NCBI RefSeq assembly: GCF_024679095.1 | Contig: NC_066570.1 | Coordinates: 10,394,804 to 10,458,803, forward strand | Length of the DNA stretch: 64,000 bases | From: Eriocheir sinensis | Lineage: Eukaryota; Arthropoda; Malacostraca; Decapoda; Varunidae | Direction: 5' to 3' | In this document: piece by piece, positions 47,734 to 58,789 of the stretch | Layout of the letters: the number at the start of each line of letters is the position of its first letter | Position numbering within the stretch: the first letter of the stretch is position 1 | Made by a program: the position numbers and the translations under genes | The notes under the pieces: model-generated | Seen by the model: only the letters and a program-made list of their open reading frames with translations | What the model was told of the DNA's origin: nothing | The model's database searches: none

Positions 47734-48984
47734 ATGCCTTCGAACCGTAAGTGTGACGTCTGTCCCGGACGTTTTGCAGCTCAGTTCTTCCAGCTGAGTA
47801 AAACTTGCCGCCTCTGCGTTCAAAGATTACATCTTCAGAAGGCTGTGACTGAATGGAAAGTCAAGCACAATGATCTTGAAAAGAAATTTGTAGCCCTTCA
47901 GGAATTTGTTTTAACTAATGTGGCAGTGACTCCACCATCGATGGTGGAGAGGCCCTCCACCAAGACTGTGCCCTCTCTAGACGACCCTCCTGCTTCACGG
48001 GAGGACGTGTTACCTGCCTCACAGGTTGACTCCCAGCCTGCCTCACAGGCTAACCCCCAGCCTGCCTCACAGGCTAACCCCCAGCTTGCCTCACAGGCTA
48101 ACCCCCGGCCTGCCTCACAGAACAACCGCCAGCCTGCCTCACAGGCTGACCCCCAGCCTGCCTCACAGGCTAACCCCCAGCCTGCTTCACAGGCTAACTC
48201 CCAGCCTGCCTCACAGGACAACTTCCAGCCTCCCCCACTTAACGCTTCTCTTCCTGCTTCACATGATGTCGGGGTCCAACCTGTAAGGAATGGAGCCAAA
48301 CCGAAGCAGGCAACCAAGGACTTACTGACCCCCACTAACTTCAATAGGTTCCAGGTGCTGGCAGACACCATGGAGGATGAGTTCGAGACTCGCCTAGTTG
48401 GGGACTCCATGGTGCGTGGCCAGCTGGTTGAGTTCTGTGGTCGTTCATCAAACGGCCGCAGAAAACGTTACTGCTATCCAGGTGCCAGACTGGACGACAT
48501 CACCGCAGCGTGCGATGATGTCACGAGAAATGCCGACCGAAACACCCTCTTTGTCATTCACGCGGGGACAAATGACGTAAAGACAACCCTTTCTGAGGAA
48601 CTGCTTGAGAAATACCGCCGCATGATCAAGCAGTATAAACGTAAAACGGATGCCAGTAACATCATAATCTCAGGAATCCTCCCGAGGGTCGGTGCCGAAT
48701 CTAGCTTTTACAATAAGGCCTTCAGCACAAACAACAGACTTCAGTCCCTTTGCTCACAAGAAAACGTCCAGTTCGCTAACTTGTGGAACAATTTTTACTA
48801 CGATTCAGACTTGTTCCTTCCTGATGGCATTCACTTAAACCCTGTTGGAGCAGTCCGTTTCGGGAGGCTGCTCTGTGACCAAGTGGCTCTTCGAAAGCCA
48901 AAAAACGCGGCGGCGAGAGAACACCAGCAGCTCCACCGTAAGGGTGCACTCAACCCGCAAAACTCCCGACTCGAATCACATTAA
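47734..48984 (+). CDS. Family E CR1-like ORF1: zinc finger, 8-residue repeats, SGNH esterase (intact)
   Basis: A 416-codon uninterrupted frame. Residues 1-35: MPSNRKCDVCPGRFAAQFF with CDVC and CRLC, a zinc-binding pair. Residues 36-65 are a probable coiled coil (VTEWKVKHNDLEKKFVALQ). Residues about 100-165 hold about nine copies of an 8-residue unit (QPASQANP, 24 bp each). Residues about 215-395 form an SGNH/GDSL hydrolase: VGDSMVRGQLVEF (Ser), CYPGARLDD (Gly), IHAGTNDVKT (Asn) and LPDGIHLNPVGA (Asp and His). All four blocks are present, so the domain could still be catalytic. CR1/L2 ORF1 esterases are known. ORF2 directly downstream is broken, so the element cannot move on its own. Confidence 0.85.
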   Translation: MPSNRKCDVCPGRFAAQFFQLSKTCRLCVQRLHLQKAVTEWKVKHNDLEKKFVALQEFVLTNVAVTPPSMVERPSTKTVPSLDDPPASREDVLPASQVDSQPASQANPQPASQANPQLASQANPRPASQNNRQPASQADPQPASQANPQPASQANSQPASQDNFQPPPLNASLPASHDVGVQPVRNGAKPKQATKDLLTPTNFNRFQVLADTMEDEFETRLVGDSMVRGQLVEFCGRSSNGRRKRYCYPGARLDDITAACDDVTRNADRNTLFVIHAGTNDVKTTLSEELLEKYRRMIKQYKRKTDASNIIISGILPRVGAESSFYNKAFSTNNRLQSLCSQENVQFANLWNNFYYDSDLFLPDGIHLNPVGAVRFGRLLCDQVALRKPKNAAAREHQQLHRKGALNPQNSRLESH

Positions 48985-51755
48985 AGCTAGCTATGTAAAC
49001 GCTCATAGCCTACTAACAAATTTGAAGACTTAGAAGTCCTCGCAGCTACAAATCATTATCACATCATCGGAGTCACAGAATCTTGGATAGACACTTCAAA
49101 TAGAGATTTCATTGCGGAATATAGATTACCGGGTTATACCATTTTTAGTCATGAAAGAGAGAACAGACAGGGTGGAGGCGTTATCTTTTATATCCACAAC
49201 TCTCTCCATCCAGTATCCGTGAAAACAGATATTATAACCAATGTAGACACGGTCTTCATTGAAATTAAAAACAAATCTCGTAAAATAGTAATTGGACTTA
49301 TCTACAGACCGCCAAGGCAGACTCTTGATATCGACCACGCATTAAGTGAATTATTATTAGAAACAAGTAGCAGTTGTGAGGCAGTAATTGTTGGGGACTT
49401 TAACTTGCCAGTGAAAAGATGGGGTGAACCCAAATGGGGTGTACACAAATTTACTAGAAAGTGATTTGCATCAACACGTTCAAGAACCGACTCGGGAAAA
49501 TAATATACTTGACCTTATCTTTTCAACGACAGCTGATCTAACTAACGAAGTAAATGTTGGTCCAATTTTTAGTTCTAGCGATCACCGAACAATCACATTC
49601 AGCATCAATATGAAAGAAAGTAAAATAACTCCTAGTAAAGAAAAGGTGCCTGATTATCAGAGAGCGAATTTCGTAAGACTCCGATCAATTCTAAATAATT
49701 CTGACTGGACTGAAATCACGGCGGAAACAGATATTGATAAATCTTGGGGGGCCTTCACCACAATATTGAACAATGCCATAAGCATATGCGTACCCTATCG
49801 TAACAGACGTTCAGCTTCTAAGAAGAAACCCAAATGGTGGAATAACGAAATTCAAAATAGCCTATCTCTTAAAAAATGCGTATACAGTAGATACATATCA
49901 ACTCAGAGCGAAGCTGACAAACTAGAGTTGGACAGAACTCGCCGCGAAACCAAGAAATTGATAAAACGAAGCAAGAAAAATCTTGAAGAATATGTAGCGG
50001 AAACAAGTAAATCTAGTCCTAAAGAATTTTTTAGCTATGTAAATGATAAAAAGTTACTCACTTGTGGTACCGGACCGCTTGCTAATGAAAATGGTAACCA
50101 CACGAACGATGAAAATGAAATGGCTACAATCCTAAATAACTTTTTCGCATCCGTATTTACCGACGAAGATTGTTTATCACCTCAACCGCCGGAGGTTAGA
50201 AGGGCCGAAAAGATGTTATGGCGTGCTCATCGTAGAAAGTGACATTTTACGCACAATTGAAAAGATTAAAGTAAGCAAAGCTCCTGGTCCAGACAAAATT
50301 ACCCCTAGGGTCTTAAAAGAAATCAAACATCAAATTTGTAAACCGCTCTCCATCATATTCAATAAATCTTTAACAGCTGGAAAAGTTCCGTCGGATTGGA
50401 AACTTGCAAATGTCACACCAATTTTCAAAAAGCGGGACAAGTCTCATCCAGGAAACTATCGACCAATTAGCCTGACATCGATTGTTTGTAAGTTAATGGA
50501 GACTATCATTCGCGACAATATGGTGAATTTCTTCGAAGAAAATAATATAATAAGTAATTCGCAACATGGCTTCCGTAGTAAACGTTCGTGTTTGACTAAC
50601 TTACTTGATTTTTTTCACTTTATTTTTGAGGTGTTCGATGAAAGCAGATCAGTAGATATCATATATCTGGATTTTCAAAAGGCATTTGATAAGGTCCCCC
50701 ACCAACGATTGTTCAGCAAACTACTGGCGCACGGTATCTCGGGTAACATTCACAATTGGCTTGCGGACTGGCTCTCTGAGCGGAAACAGAGAGTAGTTCT
50801 AAACGGTGTTACATCTAACTGGCTCGATGTCAAAAGCGGCGTACCTCAAGGATCAGTGCTTGGCCCCATGGTCTTCTTAATTTATGTTAATGATATCGAT
50901 GATGGGCTCACTCGCAAAGTATCAAAATTTGCTGATGACACAAAAATTGCTAGTAAAGTAACTGCGACACTCGACGAAGAAGCTTTACAATCAGATCTAG
51001 ATCGACTTGCACGTTGGGCCAATCAGTGGCAAATTAAATTTAACGTTGACAAATGTAAAGTGTTGCACATCGGAAAAAATAACAATCGCGTTCGGTACGT
51101 AATGAATGGCCAACAACTTTCCGCAGTAAGTAAAGAAAAGGATCTTTTAATCACTATATCAAGCGATTTAAAGCCCGGTCAGCATTGTTCAGAGGTAGTC
51201 AAAACAGCAAACAAATTGGTTGGCTTCATCGGACGAGTCTTTAATAATAAATCGGAAAAAGTAATATTAAAACTGTATAATTCATTGGTTTGACCCCGTC
51301 TAGAGTACTGTGTACAGTTTTGGTCTCCCTACTACAGAAAAGACATAGAAAAGCTGGAACGGGTCCAACGAAGAGTAACAAAGATGATTCCTAGGTTGAG
51401 AAATTTGTCATATGAACAAAGGCTTAAAGAAGTAAATTTATTCAGCCTATCAAAACGAAGAATGCGAGGCGATCTAATACAAGTGTTTAAAATGTTTAAA
51501 GGATTCAGTGATATTAATGCGGAAGATTACTTTACAATTGATCGATAAAATAGAACAAGAAGAAATCACAATTTGAAGATAAGTGGTAAAAGATTCTCGT
51601 CGCACGAAGCTAAACACTTCTTCAATCGAGTTGTTAATGTTTGGAACTCTCTACCTTGTGATGTCGTTGATAGCACAACAGTTACGGCCATCAAGAATAG
51701 ATTAGACAAGTATTTTGAATCCAACCGGCAACTAAGATATTACTCATTGTCGTAA
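48965..51755 (+). pseudogene. Family E CR1-like ORF2: endonuclease and reverse transcriptase
   Basis: Endonuclease blocks lie at 49025-49620: ESWIDTS, RQGGGVIFYI, YRPPRQT, VIVGDFNLPVKRW and SSSDHRTITF. Small deletions break the frame near 49012 and 49430. A linker frame, 49424-50242, ends in a frameshift. RT frame 50223-51293: KAPGPDKITPRVLKEI, NYRPISLTSIVCKL, QHGFRSKRSCLTNLL, YLDFQKAFDKVPHQR, SGVPQGSVLGPMVFL and KFADDTKI (catalytic box, 50926-50946). A TGA at 51291 and a TAA near 51546 interrupt the C-terminal domain, which ends VWNSLPCDVVDS and then a stop at 51755. At least five lesions in total. Confidence 0.88.
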
Positions 51756-52060
51756 TAACGTTAAGTTCTTTCGAATACTGGTGTCCTTGTCCGCTTTTAT
51801 CGCCCGGTTAGTGGTAGCAGTAATGGTAGTTCTTTCCTCTTCCCTACATAAATTCCATGCAGTTTTTCCATGCTGCATGGTTCTTTTTCCTTTCCTGCCA
51901 GCTTTGGCTGGAGGGATGGGGGGGTGGGGAGGAGCCTTCGCCTTTGCTGTCCTGCATCTTCCACCTTTGATTAGATAGTTAGTGTAGCTTGTCACAAACA
52001 ACCTCGTAAGGACCAGCAGGTCTGCTGTTGTTTGTTCTTCCTTTGTGTTCCTTTGTGAAG
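51756..52060 (+). other. Family E 3' UTR and tail
   Basis: Contains GGACCAGCAGGTCTGCTGTTG near 52010 and ends with TTCCTTTGTGTTCCTTTGTG (52038-52058). A short tandem tail like this is typical of CR1-clade 3' ends. Confidence 0.65.
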
Positions 52061-53050
52061 GAAGGGGAAGAGGAAGGAAAGGGTGAGAGAAGGAAAGGGA
52101 GGGGTGGTAGAGAGGGGAGGGAAAGGAAAGGGAGGGAAGGAAGGGGAAGTGGAAGGAAAGGGTGAGAGAAGGAAAGGGAGGGGTGGTGGAGAGGGGAGGG
52201 AAAGGTAAGGGAGGGAAGGAAGGGAAGAGGAAGGAAAGGGTGAGAGAAGGAAAGGGAGGGGTGGTGGAGAGGGGAGGGAAAGGGAAGGGAGGGAAGGAAG
52301 GGAAGGGGAAGGAAAGGGTGAGAGAAGGAAAGGGAGGGGTGGTGGAGAGAAGAGGAAAGAGGAAGGGAGGGAAGGAAGGGGAGGGGAAGGAAAGGGTGAG
52401 AGAAGGAAAGGGAGGGGTGGTGGAGAGGGGAGGGAAAGGGAAGGGAGGGAAGGAAGGGAAGGAGAAGGAAAGGGTGAGAGAAGGAAAGGGAGCGGTGGTG
52501 GAGAAGGGAGGAAAGGAAGGGAGGGAAGGAAGGAAGGGGAAGGAAAGGGTGAGAGAAGGAAAGGGAGGGGTGGTGGAGAGGGAGGGAAAGGAAGGGAGGG
52601 AAGGAAGGGAGGGAAGGAAAGGTGAGAGAAGGAAAGGGAGGGGTGGTGGAGGGAGGGAAAGGAAGGGAGGGAAGGAAGGGAGAAGGAAAGGGTGAGAGAA
52701 GGAAAGGGAGGGGTGGTGGAGAGGGGAGGGAAGAGGAAGGGAAGGAAGGAAGGGAAGGGGAAGTGAAAAGGGATGAGAGAAGGAAAGGGAGGTGGTGGAG
52801 AGAGGAGGGAAAATTAAGGGAGGGAAGGAAAGGGAAGGGGAAGGAAAGGGTGAGAGAAGGAGAGGGAGGGGTGGTGGAGAGGGGAGTGAAAGGGAAGGGA
52901 GGAAAGGAAGGGAAGGGGAAGTGAAAAGGGATGAGAGAAAGAAAGGGAGGTGGTGGAGAGGGGAGGGAAAATTAAGGGAGGGAAGGAAAGGGAAGGGGAA
53001 GGGAAAGGGGGGATGAAAAGGGGGGAGAGAAGGAGGGGAGTCAGCGCGCG
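52061..53050. repeat. ~78-bp purine-rich minisatellite
   Basis: GTGAGAGAAGG words fall at 52083, 52162, 52240, 52318, 52396, 52474, 52549, 52622 and 52692, so the period is 78 bp shrinking to 70. The plus strand is almost pure purine. Because 78 is a multiple of 3, Gly/Lys/Glu-rich frames stay open through it, but I see no reason to call a gene. Confidence 0.92.
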
Positions 53051-53788
53051 ACCTTCCTTGGGTTCACACGTGACTTTGCCCCGCTGCTGTGTGGTGCCAA
53101 CTCGCTCTTTCCTCTGTTTTCCTCTGCTTTCGCGGTGTGAGGCGTTCTGTGCTTGTGAACTGCTGCTGTACTGGAGGACTACAAAACCAGGAGGATTACC
53201 CTGCCTTCTACTACAGACCGCTAAGTGTTCTGATTTAGTATTTACTTAGTTAGATAGTTATCCACAGTTACTCCTAGGACAAGTGTATTAAGCTTCCCAC
53301 ATCTACACTAAATTCAACATTCTTTCACGCCAACCCAGTGCTACACGGTTTTATATTGCTTTTGTGTTTTTTATATTGCTTTTGTGTTTTCTTCTCCTTC
53401 TATTATTAGGATACTTTACTGTGCTGTGATAATAGGACTACGTGAATCAGGCGTGCCAAGCTACGTTAATTTCTAAGTCCACACAAAACACTAGATAATC
53501 CACTTTCCGCGCAAACCTAGTGAACACAGTTATTATCTTTACATAAGTGATTTCTCAGTATATTAATATTGGCCTATGTTTTGTCTTGGTGGGTAGAAAT
53601 AACCGCGCCTTTTTACCCGAGACACACCCTTTTCCCCGGGGAATTGACCTGACTGCGACCTCACAGCAGCTGTTGGTTTGTTTTCCTAGATACACATTTT
53701 TGACCTGACGACCTCACCGCAGCTGCGTACTTTGTTATCGTCTTAACGCGCCTAATTGTTTCCGTCTTGCCTCGCCCATATCTTCACC

Positions 53789-55258
53789 ATGACGTCCCTC
53801 AAGCGTTGTTCTGGGTGTGGCCTTCGCATGGCCAAGCAGTACTTTCTTTCCAAGGACGTTTGTAGGTTCTGCGTTAAGACTCAGAAGGATGATCAGAGGA
53901 TCATAGAGTTAGAGAATAGGGTTACGACTCTCGCCGCCCAGGTACACTTACTGGTTAGTGCAGCAGCAACAAGCCCCGCCTCCTCCTCCTCCCCTTCCTC
54001 TTCCTCTTCTTCCTCGTCCTCATACCCTCTCGTATTGTCTTCACCCACAGCAGCCCCTCCCAACCTCCTCCTCCTCCTCCTCGACCATCTCCGATCTCCT
54101 GCTTCCCACCCCTCCTTCTCCTCTTCTTCCTCCTCTTCCTCCTCCTCCTCCTCCTCCTCGCCTTCCTCTTCCGTCCCCCCTCTCCCCTCTCCCCGCCCAC
54201 CCTCCTCCTCCTCCTCCTCTCCCTCTTTCTCCTCCTTGTCCTCCGCCTCCTCACTCGTCCCTCCCTCCCACACCTGTCCCTTACCTTCCCTTCCCCTCTT
54301 CCTCCTCCCTCTCCTCGTCCGTCCCTCCCTCCCCACCTCACTCTCCCCTTCACCTACTCCTCCTTCCTCCTCCTCCTCCTCCTCCCCTCCTCCTCCTCCG
54401 CCTCCACCTCGCCTTCCTCTTCCGTCCCCCTCTCCCCTCGTCCCGCCCACGCTCCTCCTCCTCCTCCTCCTCCTCTCCCTCATTCTCCCCCTTGTCCTCC
54501 GCCTCCTCGCTCGTCCCTCCCTCCAACACCTGTCCCTTACCTTCCCTTTCCCCCTCTTCCTCCTCCCTCTCCTCGTCCGTTCCTCCCTCCACCACCTCAC
54601 CCTCCCTTTCTCCTTCTTCCTCTTCCTCCTCCTCCTCCCCTTTTCCACCTTCCACCTCTTCCACAATTTCTCCTCGTTCTTCACAGCAGGTCCCTCCCTC
54701 CTTCCCTCTCCCTCCCCTTCACCCACCCCTCCTGGCCCCCTTCCGACCGTCGGGTTCTTGTTGTTGGTGATAGTCAGGTTCGTTATGTTGACAGGTATTT
54801 TTGCTCCAAGGATAAGAACAGGACGAGGGTGTGTTTCCCAGGGCAGGGGTGGGCCATATATCAGACAGGATTGAGGCGTGTATGGCAAGCGAGGATCGAA
54901 CCCCATTGTCTTTCTCAGCTGTGGCGGAAACGACGTTTCTCGTGTGCCAAGCGAGGACCTTCTCAGGCGTTTTAGAGAATTGTTAGGCAGGATACGTGAC
55001 GCTGGTGGGTCGCCAGTAGTGTGTGGCGTCCTGCCAAGGAGGGGCGTTGGCGATGGATGGCTGTCCAGGGCGATAGCAGTGAACAGCAGACTTGCTGAGC
55101 ACTGCGAGCGCAATGGGTGGCTGTTCGTCGACAATTGGGACCTCTTCTTTGGCAACGACGCCCTCTACGCCCGTGACGGGATACACTTGACGTTCAAGGG
55201 TGTTGAGGCTCTCTCAGACTCCCTTGAGCGAGCACTTGGTACCCTGAGGGATTTTTAG
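53789..55258 (+). pseudogene. Family A ORF1: zinc finger, Ser/Pro linker, SGNH esterase (frameshifted)
   Basis: MTSLKRCSGCGLRMAKQYFL with CSGC and CRFC zinc-binding pairs, a coiled coil (RIIELENRVTTLAAQVHLLV), then about 250 residues of Ser/Pro low complexity from a CT-rich tract (53970-54740). The esterase starts in another frame: RRVLVVGDSQVRYVDRYF (54764-54810, block Ser). It changes frame again near 54850 and ends in 54878-55258 with LSCGGNDVSRV (Asn), VVCGVLPRRGVGDGWLSR and YARDGIHLTFKG (Asp-His). At least two frameshifts. An upstream in-frame ATG at 53756 is less likely to be used. Confidence 0.82.
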
Positions 55259-55369
55259 TATAGGCGAGGGGGAGGAGTAATGGGAGCAATGGGAGGAGTA
55301 ATGGGAGGGGACATCTAGCTCATAATATAACCAGGCAGCTTAGAAGTAATTCTAGAGGAGTAACAGAGG

Positions 55370-58162
55370 ACGGGCTAAGAATCTTCTATACTAACAGCAG
55401 GAGCCTCAGAAACAAGATAGACTTACTAAGGGTGAAGCTTGTTCAGAAAATTTTGACATAATAGCGATCACTGAGACATGGATAGACACTGCTAATAGAA
55501 ATTTTAGATCAGAATTTGAAATAACGGGTTATCAGATGTTTCACAAAGACAGAAGGGGCAGAAAGGAGGTGGAGTTGCGCTATATTTTAAAGAATCAATT
55601 AAATGTTTAGTTAACAACTCAGTCAAAACTAACATGGATTCAGAATCAGTTTGGGTGGACGTTTACAAAGGGAAAGAAAAACTAACTCTAGGAGTTATAT
55701 ACAGGCCACCCAACCTTAACAGGCAGGACACGAGTATATTACTACAGGAGATTGGCAGGGCGAGTATGAGTAGAAATGTCTGCGTAATGGGGGACTTTAA
55801 TTATAGGAATATAGACTGGGAAGATCTAGTGGGTGACCTGGAAGCCGAGGACTTTCTTGAAGTTATACAAGATAATTTCCTTAAGCAGGTAGTTACTGAG
55901 CCTACCAGAGGAGATAACATATTAGACTTAGTCCTAACCAATAATGGGAACTTGCTACGTGAGTTGGAGGTGGGCGGAGAGTTAGGAAATAGTGATCACA
56001 GAACGGTTCGTTTTAGCTTAGACTGGGCGGTAACCCGCGAACCAAACCCAGTGTTAGTGCCAGATTTTAGAAGAGCAAACTACGAGGGGCTTCGAAGACA
56101 TCTTGAAGGGGTAAACTGGGATCATTCAGGGATTCATGAGGGCCAGAACTGCGGATTGGAGAGCCAGGAGAACCAGGTAGAAATGTCTTACAATAATTTA
56201 GTTAGAGTAATAGTAGAGGGGCAAGAACAGCATATACCACAGCGAACACTTAGAAAAGAAAACAATGATCCTAAGTGGATGACTCGTGGACTAAAACACG
56301 AGATTGGGTTAAAGAAGGGAATTTATCAGAAAATAAAGAATGGGGAAACACATCTCAGGGGCCGGTACGTCGAACTATCTAGATTAGTTAAAAAAACACC
56401 AGGATAGCAAAAAAGAACTATGAGATCAAAGTAGCAAATGAGGCGAAAAGTAATCCTAAGGGCTTCTTTCAGATGTATAGAACAAAAACACGGGAGAAAA
56501 TTGGACCGCTGAAAACAAACACAGGGGAGCTAGTAGAAAACTACGAAAATATGAGCACATTGTTGAACGACTACTTCCTTTCAGTATTCACACAGGAGGA
56601 TCGAACGACTATACCGGAAAGAGTTCAGGTGTACGAGGGCGGGGATGGCGATAAATTGAGGGATATAATCATTACCAGGCAAGTAGTTCCGGATGAGATA
56701 GATAAGCTTAAGAAGAACAAGTCGCCAGGTCCTGACGGGATATTTCCGAGGGTATTAAAGGAGTTAGGTGATATAATCAGTGACCCACTAACCGAGCCTA
56801 TGGAAGCCTATGGAGCCTATGGAAAGTAGCTAATGTGACGCCGATTTTTAAAAAGGGGGACAGGTCAGTTGCTTCAAACTATCGCCCAATTAGCTTAACA
56901 TCGGTTATAGGGAAGATGCTGGAGTCAATAATAGCCAGGAACATTCGGGAGCATTTAGAGAAACATAGCTTAATTCACGACTCGCAGCATGGGTTCACAA
57001 AAGGTAGGTCATGCCTCACCAATCTCTTGTCCTTCTACAATAAAGTATTTGAGGCGGTTGACAGAGATGAAAATTATGATGTAATCTATCTTGATTTTAG
57101 TAAAGCGTTTGACAAAGTTCCTCACCAACGACTGTTGCTTAAATTACAGGCTCACGGAGTAGAGGGTAAAGTTTTGAACTGGGTCAAGGCGTGGCTTAGT
57201 AATAGGAAGCAAAGAGTGCAAATCAATGGTAAAAGATCTGACTGGGGATGTGTTACGAGTGGGGTCCCACAAGGTTCGGTATTAGGTCCACTTTTGTTTA
57301 TTATTTATATCAATGACTTAGACACAGGAATTAGTAGTGATGTTAGTAAATTTGCAGATGATACCAAGATCGGTAGAGTAATTGAGTCGGATCAGGACGC
57401 TAGTATTCTCCAAGGTGAACTCAACAGATTATATGACTGGGCGGATAAATGGCAGATGGAGTTCAATGTAGGGAAGTGCAGTATTCTGAGTGTAGGTAGG
57501 AACAACCCTCACATAACTATTGCTTAAATGACACTCTCATAAGTAGGTCTGGGTGCGAGAGGGATTTAGGGGTCTTAGTGAGCTCTGATCTCCGTCCAAG
57601 GGCACAATGCATTCAAGCTAGAAATCGAGCTAATAGGGTACTGGGATTTATTTCAAGGAGCGTAAGCAACAGAAGCCCCGAAGTCTTCCTCAAACTATAT
57701 TTAGCATTAGTTAGACCTCATCTTGACTATGCGGTTCAGTTCTGGTCACCCTACTATAGAATGGATATCAAAATGTTAGAATCGGTGCAGAGGAGGATGA
57801 CTAAGATGATTCAGGGGTGGAGAAACTTGCCATACGAGGAAAGACTCAAACAGTTAAACTTGCATTCTCTAGAAAGGCGAAGGGTGCGTGGAGACATGAT
57901 CGAGGTTTATAAATGGATGAAGGGCTTTAATAAGGGTGACATTCATAAGGTTTTGTTGGTAAGAGAACCGGGTAGGACACGAAGTAACGGGTTTAACCTG
58001 GATAAATTCAGACTCAACAGGGACATAGGCAAAAATTGGTTTACTAACAGGGTGGTGGATGAGTGGAATAGGCTTAGCAGTCATGTGGTGAGTGCCAATA
58101 CAATTGTCACATTCAAAAATAGACTAGATAAATTCATGGACAGCGATATTAGGTGGGGTTAG
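55370..58162 (+). pseudogene. Family A ORF2: endonuclease and reverse transcriptase
   Basis: The endonuclease starts LRIFYTNSRSLRNKIDLL, with a frame change near 55443, then IAITETWIDTANRNF and, from 55634, VWVDVYKGKEKLTLGVIYRPP, VCVMGDFNYRNIDW and LGNSDHRTVRFSL. Frame breaks lie near 56400 and 56820; the latter replaces a short segment by a CCTATGGA repeat. RT: SPGPDGIFPRVLKEL, NYRPISLTSVIGKM, QHGFTKGRSCLTNLL, YLDFSKAFDKVPHQR, SGVPQGSVLGPLLFI and KFADDTKIGR (57346-57375). The thumb and C-terminal domain are in 57578-58162 (RPHLDYAVQFWSPYY, KMLESVQRRMTKMI, VVDEWNRLSSHVVS). Confidence 0.88.
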
Positions 58163-58256
58163 ATACACGGGAGCTTAGGGTCAAAGGAGCTGCCTCGTAC
58201 AGGCCTACCGGCCTCTTGCAGACTCCTGCGTTCTTATGTTCTTATGTTCTTATGAG
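58163..58256 (+). repeat. Family A 3' terminal region and octamer tail
   Basis: GGAGCTTAGGG…CCTACCGGCCTCTTGCAGACTCC, then three GTTCTTAT units. It is the reference for the short copies at 21965 and 32521. Confidence 0.8.
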
Positions 58257-58265
58257 TTTGATTAG

Positions 58266-58456
58266 AGAGGAAAGGGTAAGGGAGGAGGGGGAGGAAGGAA
58301 GAGGAAAGGAAGGGAAGGGGAAGGAGAAAGCAAGAATAAGGGAGAGAAGAAGAATTAGAGAAAAGAGAACAGGAAGAAGATTAAGAGAGGAAGCGAGAGA
58401 AAAAAGGAAGAAGAGAAATATAAGTAAACAAAGAGGAAAAAAAAAAAAAAACTCAC
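58266..58456 (+). repeat. Purine-rich stretch ending in poly-A
   Basis: GGAAAGG/GAGAAG-rich DNA, then A-run 58438-58451. It would be intron downstream of the minus-strand exon. Confidence 0.7.
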
Positions 58457-58768
58457 CTTTCCGATCCCACAGGAGGAGGAGGAGGAGGAGGAGGAGGAGG
58501 AGGAGGAAGAGGAGGAGGAAGAGGACGGAGTGATATCAGTGTTGGAGTTGATGGCGGTGGTGGTGGTGGTGGTGATACGTACTGGTTCGATACTTACTAC
58601 TGGTGGTGGAGGTGGTGGTGGTGGAGGTGAAGGGAGTGGGGGTGTGGGGGGGGGGCTGGGGGAGGGGTCGTCCTTGGGTGGAGGGGGCTGAGGGGCGGGG
58701 GGGCTGGGGGGCGTGGTGGGGTAGCTCTTGTCCTCCTTGGCGATGCATTTGGGGGGCGTTAGAGGAAT
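58457..58768 (-). CDS. Candidate host exon, Pro- and Ser-rich (312 bp)
   Basis: On the minus strand CCCCTCTCTCCCCTCACAG precedes the exon and GTGAGT follows GGATCGGAAAG at its end. The 104 codons are fully open and phase 0 at both ends. The peptide begins IPLTPPKCIAKEDKSYPTTP, runs into Pro-rich sequence, then VVSIEPVRITTTTTTAINSN, a poly-Ser run and CGIGK. An internal alternative donor (GTAAGT after CCAGTA, exon end 58598) would give a 171-bp exon, also phase 0. The first 20 residues have normal complexity, which favours a real gene. The purine/pyrimidine-rich surroundings make chance splice signals more likely than usual. Function unknown. Confidence 0.4.
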
Positions 58769-58789
58769 CTGTGAGGGGAGAGAAGGGGG

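Larger units (their letters stand above)
44620..49555 (+). repeat. Right arm of large inverted duplication
   Basis: Inverted counterpart of 33551-38640. Homology starts at the (TA)n edge (GCACATGCTGTATATGGGCG) and ends inside the family E endonuclease near TAACGAAGTAAAT. Beyond that point the right side continues as an uninterrupted CR1-like element, while the left side switches to a family A fragment. Confidence 0.85.
53085..58256 (+). mobile_element. Near-complete family A CR1-like LINE
   Basis: A 5' UTR (53085-53788), ORF1, ORF2 and a 3' end with tandem tail GTTCTTATGTTCTTATGTTCTTATG (58231-58254). All parts are in the correct order and orientation. Fragments of the same family are at 21965, 28236, 32521, 36261-37400 and 45765-46830. 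The 3' tail octamer and the esterase in ORF1 point to the CR1/L2 clade. Confidence 0.85.

Noticed and set aside
52162..52924. Gly/Lys/Glu-rich open frames of 100-177 codons
   Set aside because: Produced by a 78-bp purine minisatellite whose length is a multiple of three. No start context or conserved non-repeat sequence.
53893..55155. 420-codon minus-strand frame rich in Glu/Arg/Gly
   Set aside because: It is antisense to the CR1-like ORF1, whose Ser/Pro linker comes from a CT-rich tract; the complement is GA-rich and stays open by composition.
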